The translations under genes and the position numbers were made by a program. A model generated the notes under the pieces. It saw only the letters and a list, made by a program, of their open reading frames with translations, was not told the origin of the DNA and ran no database searches. From Ornithodoros turicata (taxonomy: Eukaryota; Arthropoda; Arachnida; Ixodida; Argasidae), in assembly GCF_037126465.1 (NCBI RefSeq), contig NC_088202.1, positions 127,052,123 through 127,116,122 on the forward strand: DNA of 64,000 nucleotides, given 5' to 3'. Positions 49,601 through 61,755 of this stretch are shown in pieces; the stretch's first letter is position 1; each line of letters starts with the position of its first letter.

Positions 49601-51408
49601 TATAACCTTTCCAACGGCATCTCTACCTGCACTCGACACACGCGGGTGATGCCGCTTGTTGACGTGCTTCTCTCCGAGGTAAACTTCCCATTCGGTATTA
49701 TAGTAAGGGCAGAGGTTAATATATTGAAACCTTTCGAGGGGGTGTGAATTTGAAACCGCTTTCAATATTGAGCTCGCCAGTTGTGTCGGGGGCTGCAGGA
49801 TGCGTTATTGGTGGAATGTTGAAGTCTTTATTTCGAGAGGATGTGGCAGCGTTCAACTGCGTTCGAAGGTGACCATGGAGCATTTCGTACCTGCGGCGGC
49901 AATGCCTTCACAATGAAATTCACAATTCACATTGAAATCAGTTCGACATGGGCCACTCCAATTAATGCATCTCACATCGTAGTTACACATGCGTTAGTTA
50001 CTTGATGTTTCATTCGCATGAGGTGTTTAAAATATGTTGAAGTTCGTAATCATGAGTGACGATGTTCTCGTATAACAAAGCAAGGTGTTACGCGATGAGT
50101 CTGTCGCAAAAGTGAAAGAAGAATGACGTGTACGATAACAAGAATCAACGTGAAAAAGGCGAAAACCTCTCATTATTTCATCGGCAAACCAAACAGAAAG
50201 GAAAGTCGTGTACTCATGCTGCATTACAGCGTTGTTCTCCCACGGTCTGAGCCTCCATTCTATTGTCCCCACTCGGAGCATCATCCTTGCCACTTCCTTT
50301 CGTGGTTGTCTTTTGTTGGTCTTCACGTTATACTTCGAGCGCAGCCAATTATGCCAAATGAATCCTCTGTTGAAACTGTGCAACCGAGCACGACGGCTAA
50401 CGCTGCATTCAATCACAAATAGTAATGCAAGAAAACGGGGGACTGAAAGGGTGCCTGTATTGAAATCCCACACATGTGGAATTTCAGTACGGGCTTCGTG
50501 GTAGCAACGTTGCTGCGACCAGAACAAAGAAGAAAGTACACATAGTGTCCATCTGCTGTTGCGTTTCCGGCTGAGTCATGCATGCTGTAAGACGAAGCAT
50601 AATGTTTTCTCACACAGGTGTACAGGGACACGGTTGAATAATATCTGATAAATGGGCTTTTCTTTTATGACTTGTTTAAAAGCGGCAAGCACTGACTCAT
50701 CGAGTATTGCAGTTTGTAGGTGAATGGTTGCGGATGGCAATAAATTACATTGAGGATCACCTATTCCCCTGTGTCGTCCGCCAGCGCCCGATTGAGCATC
50801 TGCGTTTATGCCCTTCTATAAATGACTGTCTGTTATGTGCGCAATTTTTGAGCGGGATTGCTACTTAAAAGGGCAGTCAGCAAAAATTGTACCACTTCCT
50901 CTCGGCGCTTTTATTACGCGTTGACAAACGCTTTTGTTCCCGACGCTTTTTGCCTAAGAGCGCGAATGTATAGATAAAGCGGCTGAGGTAAGTTATGCGT
51001 GAAATATGAGTGGAATGCAATCAAACGCGAGGAAAAAAGCGACAGTCACATACGCTCACCCAGCGTAGGCGTCCCTTAAAATTAGTTTCGGTTTTCTCCG
51101 TAGAGGCGCTGTACTCTGCAGAGAGACTCGCGAGTGTACTACTCTCACGAGAAATAAGTGAATCGTGGAAAGTTCACTTAATTAACACGAAGGAGGAAGA
51201 CGTCGGTTATTAATGGAAATCGTTGAATGTCTATTGCAGAGGGATGCGCTTCAATGGACAAAGCGCGCAGCTATAGGTTCATCCAGTACTTGCATTTATG
51301 TCTGATAAGAAGAAAGGGAAGTCTTAAAGAGACTAATTAAGGTGGCGTGGGCGAGGACATTGGCGTTGCTCTTAGGAACATCAAAGAGCACATTCGGTAA
51401 AAGTACAT
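46699..51408. other. No gene seen; one unusually GC-rich block
   Basis: 46960-47200 is GC-rich with TAAT, GATA-like and CCATT words and no frame: a candidate regulatory block. 47700-47850 has two G-rich/TATGT words that may be decayed LINE ends. 50437-50487 holds a 19 bp imperfect hairpin (TTGAAATCCCACA). Confidence 0.4.
48805..48935. repeat. Self-similar TTTCAAGG-rich tract
   Basis: TTCAAGG or CAAGGNTTTC-type words recur six or so times (AAATTTCAAGGCTTTCC, TATTCAAGGGTTTCAAGG), followed by CAGTGGGAT and a (CAG)4 stretch. Such tracts occur near ends of hAT-like elements in arthropods. No partner terminus was found. Confidence 0.3.
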
Positions 51409-51419
51409 GAATACGGTCA

Positions 51420-51707
51420 CCACCAGCGGCATTGCCGAGCGGGTTAAGGGGTCCTGCTCGTTGGTGGTAGCCAAGGTCGTGCTGAAGACTGGGAGGCGGC
51501 GGGTTCGAATCCTATACCACCGACTGTGCTGTCTCAGGTTTTCCCCGGGTTCTCCAAAGACTTTCCAGACGAACGTCGGCACAGTTCCCACTGAAGTCGG
51601 CCCAGGACGCATGCTAACCCCTCTGTACCCCACTCCTTCTTGCTGTCCTCTCTCCATCTGTCCACATCTGTACGCCGCTCATAGCCACCGTTGCTTAAAA
51701 AAAAATA
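51420..51707 (+). mobile_element. Full-length tRNA-derived SINE, 288 bp
   Basis: The head has box A (TTGCCGAGCGGGTTAAGG) and box B (GGGTTCGAATCCTATACC) with a long variable region between, the layout of a Leu/Ser-type tRNA. The body (GTCGGCACAGTTCCC, AAGTCGGCCCAGGACGC) and the tail (CTCTCTCCATCTGTCCAC, then an A run) follow. GAATACGGTCA (51409-51419) and GAATCCGGTCA (51708-51718) flank it, an 11 bp target duplication with one mismatch. It is the most complete copy here. Confidence 0.9.
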
Positions 51708-51718
51708 GAATCCGGTCA

Positions 51719-54377
51719 ACTCAGTGGAAGCGACAAGACGTGGACAACAAGAAGTGGAGCGAGGTATACGTACATCCAGTGTAGACGACCGGAGACCCTC
51801 AAGTTTAGTGGGCCCCGTTCTAGCGAGGCTCATTTTCGCCGCTTCTTATTCTCGAGACTCGTCTTAGAGATGGAAAGGCTGTTCAAGAAAGGTGGTGACA
51901 TGTTACATTTTAACTACAATCGTTGTACATAATTACGTTTTTAGTGGCTTTAGGGTCGGTTAGGGTTCTTCCTTCCGGTGGGAATTAATATACGCGAAAT
52001 TGGCGGGGTGTGGTCACTAGCAGAGCAAGTGACCCTTGATTCAATGATAAATGTGTGATAACAGCTGTTGCTTTCTTACCGTTTAATGCGACATAGGGCC
52101 TGCATATTTCCCCATTTTGATAGTTTTAGCACACGCTGTGCCCTCGGTGAACCTACACATGATGCCACCCTTCTATGGTTGACATTCGTTGAAATAAGGT
52201 TTAACAAGTAACAAGAGTGCAAGTCTACAAAGGAAAAAAAAAAAACACCTGTACGCTCCCATTCACACACAATATCAATAAGGGTGTGGTGCGCGAACTT
52301 TAAAATACAGTAATGTTTTACACAAGACGAAAGAGAAATTAAGGTGTCGCACTCGACAGATGCCCGAGGCAGAATATTAGATTCCTTAATAGTTGATGTA
52401 TGTTGTCGTAATGGTTGTCGTATACACACGATGTGGGGAAAACAAAAAAGCTCAATTTTTTTCCTTGGCATCGGAAAAATTGTGCAAAAATTTGCAATGC
52501 CGGAAATAGACCATGTAAAGTTCAAGCAAAATAAGTGTGTGAACGTGGCCAAAATGTCAACAAACTGCATTTCGAGTCTTACCAAGTGACCCCTCACAAT
52601 AATCCATACGGTGAGCCCTCGTAGATTGATAAATCTTCACTGAACAATGTGAAAGTGACTGAACGATAAAAACTTAGTTTATCTTCAGTTTTTTTGTTTT
52701 AAATTGTTCTTAGAAATCGTTTAAACCCTTCCTAGAGGAAAAGAAAATCTGAGATAGCCGTTCCTCTATATCAGCGAGTCAAAATTACCGCAAAAATTGT
52801 GCATCTCCACGAAATAACGTTGTTGTTGCTAGTTCCATTCAAGCCTTGCGCTAACCGTTTCACTGCCCTAAATTGCTATATTTCGCATTTGTATGATAAA
52901 CAAAATCTATATTTGTAATCTATATTACACTATGATTATTTAATGTTCGGTAACAAATCTAGGTATTAGTCGAGCGAAATTTCGTTTTTTATCTCAACTG
53001 CTTGAGAAGAACTCAACTTGTGTGTGTTTTTAGAAGTTCAAGATTTCCGGAAATTTTGCATCTCTAGACTGTGATATTATTATTGAGACCATCTCCGAAA
53101 CGTATCGTGCTGTATCACTGGATCGATACGCTCGTACATTCCCAACCATTTCTACCTCGCGTTCAAGCATCCCTCCCACTGCCACTCGAGTTTCGTAATG
53201 AACCGTACACAATATTGCATCATGGCCTCATATTATGGAGCCGCAAGTGCGTGAGATTACTTCGTTTTATCGTAACAGGAGGCGTGCAGCGCCGTCGAGC
53301 CCCTGCTCACGCCGAAGCCGAACATGCCAGCACACATACACACACACACATTGCGGCCTGCTGCTGCTGGCGAAATAACGCTCCTGGCTCTAAATGCTTA
53401 AGCGATGATGGGGTGAGAATTTTCCGGCGATCGATGCCAAAGTGAGCCAGCATGGCGCACCTATTATCACGCGGAGGAAGAAGAAAAAATCGGGAAAAGG
53501 AAGGAAGAGCCTCTTCCTGACGAACAGGCTTTCTTCTCGCCTTCATCAAGTACTCCACCTCTCGATCTGAAATCAATAGGGGGACGAGCAGAGGGGGCGG
53601 TCTTCAGTGAGAAAATAACACAACGCAGGTCGAGAATAGGAAACAAGTTTCAGCGGGATTAGGCCCTATATACCTCCATCGTGGACACTCTGATAGACGG
53701 TGGGCGCGAGGCGAAGTGTGTGTTTGTGTGTGCGTGTATTACCGGAGGCGATGAGAGTACACCTTCTATAAGCGGTATAGAAGGAAAAGTATAGCCTCTG
53801 CTTTGCGGTGTCGCTCTGGATATACCCATAAGTACTCCAACGGAGTACTCTATACGAGGCTTAAGATTAGAGTACAAGTTCGTACTGATGGGGTAGCCGC
53901 AGTAGTAGTACATGCGCAAACACATGTACGTACGCGGCTTGTATCGACCGGTGATGAGACCGAACGTCTGCTGCTATACGACTGGCAGCATTCGCGCCAT
54001 ACATTCGATGACATATGTCCGCATTTGGTGTTCCGTAATGTCACACCTAATGTGGATAAGACTCAAAAGTGCAGGCTAACTGGTGAAACTTGTCTCGGGG
54101 TTACTTTTCGTCATGTACACTGTTGTCACGTATTCCCAGAAGCTATTTTCTGTCTGAATATTCCTCCTTTGCCGTGAAACTGAGATTGCAGACTTAGGTC
54201 GGCGCAAATAACAACGTTTTACGCATATCTAATAGAATTGGTGCTGGAAGTTATAGACCCTTATCGATATCAACGGTGCGCAACATGCACATGTATATGT
54301 AATACGATATGTAATAAATTGAATGTAAACCATCCGCGGCCAATAGCACATGGGAGAACGACAAATAAAGCTGGTTA
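51719..54377. other. No gene seen
   Basis: The 173-codon minus frame (52076-52597) has no recognised motif. 53331-53350 is a (CA) tract. Confidence 0.5.
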
Positions 54378-54385
54378 CTGTGTAG

Positions 54386-55173
54386 AAGGTGCGTCATTAA
54401 AAACTGACCAGAATTTTTATAAAAAAAGCTATGAGAGCAGCATAGATGTTGTTTTTGCAGTTGAGTTCTACGGCCAGGCGGACATCATCTGGAAGAGAGT
54501 ATGTAACCAACAGATGACTAATTACGTGAAATTCATTAATTTTTTGATTAGGGAATTTCGGGCAAAAGCGAGATAGCAGATTGAGAGACTATCCTCGTTG
54601 AACACCTTTCCACGTTTAAAAAATCCTGAAACATGCACGTGCGCTAAAATATCCATCCCCGAATTTCAGTACGCAAATGCTCCAAAACCGGAACCGCGGC
54701 GATCGGGAACGTGGGGAGTACAGCGCTCATTTCACGTCAGAGGGCCACGTGATTTGGAGCGGTGGAGATAATTGGAGTGAGTGCTGCTCAGCTGGGCAGA
54801 TAAGCCGCTCTCCGGCCCAGATAAGCCGCCGTTGGCGTGGGTGATGCGCTCCTCAGGCGCGTTGTTTCGGTTTTGGCTCATTTGCATACTGAAATTCGGG
54901 TATGGATATTTTAGCGCACGTGCGTGTTTCAGGATTTTTTTTTAAACGTGGAAAGGTGTTCAATAAGGATAGTCTCTTAATCCGCTATCTCGCTTTTGCC
55001 CGAAATTCCCTAATTAAAAAATTACTTAATCAATTTCAGGTAATTAGTCATCGGGTAGTCACATACTCTCTTCGAGAGGATGTCCGCCTGGCCGTAGAAC
55101 TCAACTGCAAAAACATCTATGCTGCTCTCACAGCCTTTTTATAAAAATTCTGGTCAGTTTTTAATGACGCACC
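54386..55173. mobile_element. Foldback transposon, 788 bp with about 312 bp arms
   Basis: The left arm 54386-54697 (GGTGCGTCATTAAAAACTG, AGATGTTGTTTTTGCAGTTG, CGGGCAAAAGCGAGATAGCA) is repeated inverted at 54862-55173. The loop (54698-54861) shares blocks with 9391-9530. CTGTGTAG occurs immediately outside both ends (54378-54385, 55174-55181), a likely 8 bp target duplication, although the left terminus has two extra A. No coding capacity; the overlapping open frames are arm sequence. Confidence 0.82.
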
Positions 55174-55181
55174 CTGTGTAG

Positions 55182-56486
55182 GGGAGAGCTGACTCAGTGT
55201 CACTGAGGCGAAAGGGTAAGACGTGGACAAAATTCAGCCCATGTCGTGACGCTGAATTCGTCGTGTTGCTGTCTGTATGTTGACCGCTTATACCATCAAC
55301 AGACCAATTAGTTTGCGATACGTTCCCCTACTACTACTACTACTGCCTGCGGCCCTGTTATTTTATTTATTTTTTTCTCCTGGATCATGGCGCACATGAT
55401 GTATCTTTTTTGTGTGTTATAGGGTGTGAGCACGCAGTTGACCACCCGCCTACATGAAGACGTGCAAGTCAGAAAGTAGGTACCCAATAATTTCATTCCA
55501 CACTACATTCACTTACAAAAGGGTGTTAAGGAACGGTGGTGAGTGAAAATGAATTTACTAAAGAATGAGGAATAATTCAAGCCTTGAAGAATATCATAAA
55601 GCCGAGACAGAAGACTTGAAATATCTCTTAAAAGGAATATACAAAATAGTAGCTACTAGCAGCAAAGGGCGGTGTATCTTGCACGCTGGTTCTAAAGTAG
55701 CATACGAGATAATGGCCGTCGCGTGGCTGGATCCAGCTGGCTGTTGCACCCATGTATACAGGCTTAAACTACTTTGCCTCTTCACTCCCGAACGCTGCCT
55801 TTACATACTTCACTGTTGATCTTTCTCAGCATGATATTCATCTTTATGCCTGTTTGTTGGCATTACTCACAAGATGTGGCAAGGTTCAAGAGACCGTTCT
55901 CTCATTATGGCACCAGCAGGTTGCGAGCGCTGTCGTGCAGACTCTATGTTCTGCAATCGGCTTTACTCACTCCTACAAGGCAGCGTAAGGACTACGAGTT
56001 GCCATAGCCATACTGATTCTGATTGCAAAAGATGAAGGCACATGAAGAATTCGTCTCTGAAATCGCTCCATTGAAGTCTGCTCTGGACCTCTTGGACAAT
56101 ATAACCTTAGATATAGTCAAGGTGCTTGGTGTATCGGAACCCAAAAAGAGAGATGCGGCGTTATCAGCGCTTGCCAACTTATAGTGAGCAGTGATATGAA
56201 ATCTGTACTTTAGGACCGCATTCAAGGCATGTGTCGTCAAGTTCCCCGTCCCTGTTAGTTTTCGCAATTCATTTCAGTTCTAGGGGATGTAGCTCCGCAT
56301 GTGCATGTACAGTTCGGTGACCGGGAGGGCTGATGTTTTTCTATTTTCATCTTTTCATTTTTCTTTTTCCTTTCATTTAGGGGATCTTTGTGGGAGTAGC
56401 AGTATTCGTCAGGTGACGAATACCTTCCTTTTTTTTTCTATAATCAAACTCAAACTCAACTCTCTGGAATCGCATTTCGCATCAAC
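55182..56486. other. No gene seen
   Basis: (CTA)n at about 55328-55345. Small frames only. Confidence 0.55.
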
Positions 56487-56528
56487 AATCGTCATAACAT
56501 GAAAGAACTGATGTTCTGAGGCATGAGT

Positions 56529-56658
56529 TGACGCACCCTGGAAGTCGCTGAGAAGGCGTGTTAGCTTAGCTCAATTGGTAGAGCCCTGGACCGGCAATCC
56601 AGAAGATGTGGGTTCGAGTCCTGCAGCTAGCTGACCTTTTCAGCGACTTTCATCTTTC
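56529..56658 (+). mobile_element. 130 bp tRNA-containing repeat, copy 1
   Basis: It starts TGACGCACCCTGGAAGTCGC and ends CGACTTTCATCTTTC. AAGTCGCTGAGAA (56542-56554) and TTTTCAGCGACTT (56637-56649) are inverted repeats (12 of 13) closing around a tRNA-like sequence. It is the same length as copy 2 (63584-63713), about nine differences by eye. AATCGTC(A/G)TAACAT occurs at 56487-56500 and 56666-56679, a possible target duplication lying 28 bases outside the shared core on the left. Confidence 0.75.
56560..56632 (+). tRNA. tRNA-like cloverleaf, apparent anticodon GGC (probably a tRNA-derived repeat, not a functional gene)
   Basis: All four arms can be drawn: acceptor GTTAGCT with AGCTAGC (one G-T pair), D arm GCTC/GAGC, anticodon stem CTGGA/TCCAG, five-base variable loop and T arm GTGGG/CCTGC with TTCGAGT. 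The seven-base anticodon loop is CCGGCAA, putting GGC (Ala-type) at 34-36, but position 33 is C where functional tRNAs have U. It lies inside a repeated 130 bp unit. Confidence 0.45.
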
Positions 56659-56679
56659 TTCGTTTAATCGTCGTAACAT

Positions 56680-59321
56680 TTGTTACAACGCAGCTAAAGA
56701 CGCGAGATCGCTTCTGGCAGCACATCTGGTGACACGGAAAGGCCATTGGCAATCGCTTACATCAGGGAAAAAGAATTATCCGCGTGTTACGAGATTGACC
56801 CAAACGTCCATTAAAACCGCAATATTCCTAAGTAACGCTCCGTGTTCTTCTGCATGCGCTCGTGACCAAGCAAACACTTGTCCAGTCGTTCCACTTGCGC
56901 AAAAGAAAACCAGAAAAGGAAGTAAAGAGACACGCAGTGGCCAAACCCCTCGCCCTATCGGGGGAATAAGTGCTTAAGCCGTTTCATTACACGAGGAATC
57001 GTCTCATAAAAACGCACTGAGTGAAGAATAATGACGCTTACAGGATCACCGCAGCTCTCAGAAATGTCATACGAGTTTACGGCCCTCGACTGGGTTTGCG
57101 CCGAAGGCCCGGCGATTGACATGCCATAATTCTTCTTTCCGGCTTAATCCGGATTGGTGTAACAGTACACGCATTCCACGCTCGCATTAGTATAGCAGCA
57201 CGCATATCCAGGCGAAGCAGAGACGGAGCACATCCATAAAGCTGCACCCCAGCGAAGGCACGGGCGGCCATTATGAGATAATGCGGGGCGTTAAGAGGAC
57301 CGGGCAACAATTTTTGCGAGTGTCACCGCTCGCCGAGCGCTACTAATGTGGGTTCCGGTCGTGGTTCATATTTGCACAAAAGGAGGAGAATGGAAGTTCC
57401 GTGTTCCAAATACATGTTTACAAGCGACGTAAGAGCTGTGGGCGATAAAGCTAATACCGCAAACGGACATGTGTGTTATACGCTGGCCTCAGGGAAAGGT
57501 ATTGGTAGGTTTAGTACAGAAATAATGACAAAAATGAAACACGTTTTAAATGCGTGAATTGCCTTCCAACAAGCAAGGACGCCCACGCAGGCTTTATACT
57601 AGCCAGAAGGGCAAAAATACCCGCAAATAAAGGTATTAGACTAGCAGCGTGACACAATATTTCCGCACTAATCAGGAGGCTACATGTAAGAACACAGTTT
57701 GGAGAGTAGCGTGTAGCAGGTAGCTGAAGAAACGCATGTAGCGCAAAGTGCGCCATTGTTCGATGTGGCGAGTAAATTGGAGGGGACTAATGTGCACCGA
57801 GTCGTGGTTACAATGTTTGTGGCCCACCGGGAGGGACGAACGATGCCCGTACAGGCACTCGTTGCGAAACGTTGACGCTGAGGTCTGAACGCCGCCCCTC
57901 TCTCGATTTCAGAAGTACGTACTATGTGTACATATGGGCACCCGTAGATATGTAGTAAATGTGTGAATGCGTGCATGTTGCTATGTTTATGGTTCATCCG
58001 TTTGCTTTGCAGTTAGCTCAATTTCTGAAGGTGGAAGCGCTTAAGAACGGCTCGCATGTTTGTCGTTTACCTCAGATAGTGTTTACTTTTTTAATTGTCG
58101 TTAACTTGTATAGCTAGCAAGGAAGACTGAACTCTGAAAAAGAAAAAAAGAAGAAAAGAACAAGAGTGAATAAGTGAGTACGGAAAACAAAACAGAACCA
58201 TTTTGCTAACGACTGTATAGTATCCCCCAGATGTAGTGTGTGTTGAATAGAGGCCGTGTTGAAGAATGTCGAAGAACCAACCCCACATATCTCCTTTGAA
58301 ATTAAACTCGCTCGGCTTTTTTTTTTTTTTCAAGACAAAGAAACCTCGCTTGTTTCGTGCTCATCAGGAGGTGTACTTCGCTGAAAGGGAATTCTGTTCT
58401 TACTGACAGTTCGACCCGATGCTGTATAGCAAGTGCGAGCTCGGCTGAGCTGATTCTCCCACTATAAATGATTAAGCCGTACAAGCAAAAGCGACTGGGA
58501 TATCGTAAGATATCACAATTATTCTTTCCTTTTTCTCCTTTTCCGTTTCGAGTAAACATATCCCGAGTTCGACCCTTACCGCGCACGTACCATGGCTAGG
58601 CGGGCTTTAGCCTGGTTTTCAGCGATCTTCCCCCCACCCCCGTTTTTTTTTCGTCTCTCGAGACAGAGTAAGGTTCGCCAAGCCGGAACGATTTCGTTGC
58701 AAGTGCTTACTCCTGTAGTTGCATAATCAAGGTAGCGGCGGAAGCTTTTCTCGCTAAAGCTTTCGTGTCTAATCTGGTCTTTCAATAAGAAATAGACTGT
58801 GGTGGTGGAAGAATGTTTATTTATTTATTATTTACGTACTTGCAAATACTGTACTGGGAACGGCGTTGCCGTCCAAGCCGGTGAGGGTTCTAACGAGTGA
58901 AGCATAATCTAATGATCCGCTCAAATGCACTGAGATCCGGAGTCGGACATAGTCGGCATGCAGGGCCAATTGGGAATAGAAACGCTGTGTTACTGAAAGT
59001 GACTCCGCATGTTCTTTGTTCACTGTATACAGCATTCAAAGAAGTTGCGTGAGATCTGAATTATAAGATGTGATATCTAAACCTTCTAAATACACTACTG
59101 CGGAAAACTGCCGCAGACGTGTTTAGCCGACATAAGAATTATTTTGCTGTGTTTATAAAAGTTTGTCACAGTTCGAACGCTTCTGTTACATGTTGGGGGT
59201 AAGTCATTTCTTCTTTTCCGTTGTGTGACGCAGTGTCGATTCCGGAGGGACAGGTAACGATCTTTGTGACACCCTAAAACTTACAGGCCGAATAATCTTA
59301 CGTGAGCCACAATAAACTGGG
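56680..59321. other. No gene seen; GC-rich block at 57080-57310
   Basis: 57080-57310 stands out in composition (GGCCCGGCGATTGACATG, CATTATGAGATAATGCGGGG). Its 77-codon minus frame is not recognisable, so a conserved non-coding element is as likely. 58530-58575 (GAGTAAACATATCCC) may be a fragment of the LINE 3' end. Confidence 0.4.
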
Positions 59322-59372
59322 ATGGGGGGGGATATGTTTATTAAAAAAGAAAAGGAGAACGGGGTATCGTAC
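59322..59372 (-). mobile_element. LINE 3' terminus, short fragment
   Basis: Plus-strand GATGGGGGGGGATATG, TTTATTAA and a purine tract are the reverse complement of the AATAAACATAT plus C-run terminus. Only about 50 bases of the family are visible, so the copy is severely truncated. Minus orientation. Confidence 0.48.
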
Positions 59373-61755
59373 CGTACCAATGTTAGGACGGTTTCGTCAG
59401 GTGTTGAAGAAGGCACTCTGCGAGACGTCAAAATTTGTGGTCTTCGGCCTACATTGTCGACTCAGCTTAGGTACTATTCTTATCTGTACCACCTTGCTCT
59501 TGCGCACCTCATTCCACGGCCCCGAACGGATGGTTACGTTGAGAATTTCCCGAATGCCGGTAATTACCAAATTCAGCCCACTTAACGGAAACTTTTGTAA
59601 TGACATTTCTCTCCGCAAGTGCAAGGCCAAAGGCTCATCATTCGGCAAGCGCGTGTGTGCTCAAAAGTCCTTAGCTTTTCTCTTCAAACGCATTCGTCGT
59701 CGGCCCCCTCCGTCGGCCGCGTATGTAAATACGTCGGCCTTACGTCGGCCTCTTCCTCTTTCTCCCCCGTTATTTACCGCTATTTACATACTAGGATATA
59801 TCTGTAAGGGCCGTTATACCAAATTCGGTTCAAAACGGTTTCGGTGTGCACACTTTCGGGAAGAACAATGTAAGATATCAAAACTTGCTTTCATTGCGCT
59901 GGAAGAACTAGTATTCATAGCTCGACTGATGACGACACGTTGAATGATGTATTTCGAAGGACAGAGAAAGCGGGTGTTAACGGCTGCGAGCACAGAAGAC
60001 TGGAAGTTGTACTGATGGTGTATCTTTGTTTGGGAAGCCAAACAAAGTATGTCATCGGAGTTGAAAGCGAAACGCAGTCAATGCGCGTAGCCTCCAAAAT
60101 CTGTGAGAGAAGACGTCATGAGAAATAACAGGTACAAGTTCATGCATGAAACTCTGTCACGTGATAAGCACATCAAAGCGCTCGCAATGAACGGCACTGG
60201 CCCGGCGAAATATTTGCCGGAAACTGCCATCCGCCGGTTTAGGGAAACGGAAGTTTGACTGAATAGTGGATGAAAATATTCCTGCAGGCTCCATGTTTAT
60301 CGTGCAACCATTAGTTCGCAGGTTGTAAACGTCATTAAGCATTTCGCTTGTGCATCACGCAACCGTTACCCACGCTGCGTCACGTATCAGTAGGGTTCCG
60401 CGCTTTCGATTTTAATCGAAAAATACCGAAAAACACACGCCGGGTAAATTTTCCCCTCATTCGGTTTTAATCAACAAAACACCGGATACTGGGGGACATT
60501 CCAGGAACGATGACAGAGATAAATTGCTCCACATACCCAGCGAGTTGTTGATGCAGATCAGAAACCCATACAGAAATACGATGGTTGTGAAACATGTCCG
60601 TTTACTTTTTCGTTAGCCGCAAAAACGACACCGCAGCGAACAACGCCACGTTGAATGAGCTTCGCGCGGAAATCATATTGTGATTTCTATTCGCCGATAA
60701 CTGTCGGGTAAACCACGTACACGCCAGGAAAAACATCGAAAAACGCCGATTTCGCGAAAATCAATAAACACCGAAAAACATACGCCGAATGCGAACGCCG
60801 AATTTTTTTTTTCTCGCAAAAGGCTAGCTTTCCCTCTGTGCCTCGCTAATCATGAATTCCTCTGCGCGAGCGTTCCTGTCTCTTGCTATTCCATTCCGTT
60901 TGAAGTGGCACAACTATAACAGAACTATTCCGCAGCATCACCTCCACTCCCATTTGATAGTTAGAATTCACGGCGTCGAGGCGATAATCAGCGTTCGTTC
61001 ATCGGATACTTTTGCAATAGAACGCCAGGAATCTGTTGAAGGTAACGCGAGATAAAACGACCACAGCATCAAAGGCAATAGTTTCTTCACTCGTCTCGTC
61101 ACAGAAACAATTATGCAAATGGCGGAATTGCCTCAAAGTCCTCCTGTCAGTGAGGAGCGAAGCAACATAACGAAGGAAACTTTCCTCACCACAGATTTTT
61201 TTCCTTCCTTTTTTCCCCCCTCCGGGAACGCTTGTCCTCTGTGTAAGATGTACACTGCATGCCAAGCTGCGGTAGAGTCATTGATTATTTGACACAGGAA
61301 CAAGGGCAACTTGCCAGTTCAAAGTTATGTTCTCACTTTATTACGCATTGACACTATCACACGTAGACTGTTGTTTTCTTGTATTGGGGGCAGCCGTTAA
61401 GAGTGCTTTTGATGATATTCTTGTGGTTCAAAACAGTTCCTCCGTCTGGTGAAGGGTCTACCATATTATAATCGTACAACTACAGGACCCTTTAATAAGG
61501 ATAATCGCGTTTCCGTTAACCACGGTGGTGGTGGTGGTGTGTGTGTGGGGGGCTGAGAGGGTGACATCCATATTTGCAGCTTTTCTGGTTTTTTTTTTTT
61601 TTGCCTTTCTTGCAGGAAATTTGGGAAGGTGTTGCAATCTTTTGGGGTGGCCGTAAGGTGTGTGCCGGGGGGGGGGGGGGATCCCTGCGCTAAACAACGC
61701 TCGTCTAGACCAAAACGTTACCCCCCACCCCACCTGCTCCTCTACGCTACACATC
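59373..61755. other. No gene seen; possible repeat at 60388-60820
   Basis: 60388 onward (TAGGGTTCCGCGCTTTCG, then repeated AAAAACACCGAAAAAC-type words) looks like a decayed DNA transposon with one end only. The 213-codon plus frame at 59302-59943 starts inside a LINE tail and appears spurious. Confidence 0.45.
61523..61552. repeat. (GGT)n(GT)n tract
   Basis: GGT units grade into GT and then G6. On the minus strand this is ACC-rich, like the tails of the (CCA) retroposons. Confidence 0.8.

Noticed and set aside
51337..51833. Frames of 99-125 codons around 51.5 kb
   Set aside because: They translate the full-length SINE in various frames.
54238..54576. 112-codon plus-strand open frame
   Set aside because: Mostly the left arm of the foldback transposon.
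56560..56632. A functional nuclear tRNA-Ala gene
   Set aside because: C at position 33, placement in a dispersed 130 bp repeat and decay in the second copy argue against it; kept only as tRNA-like.
59302..59943. 213-codon plus-strand open frame
   Set aside because: It starts in the G run and tail of a LINE fragment and has no recognisable domain or consistent composition; it looks like a chance frame.
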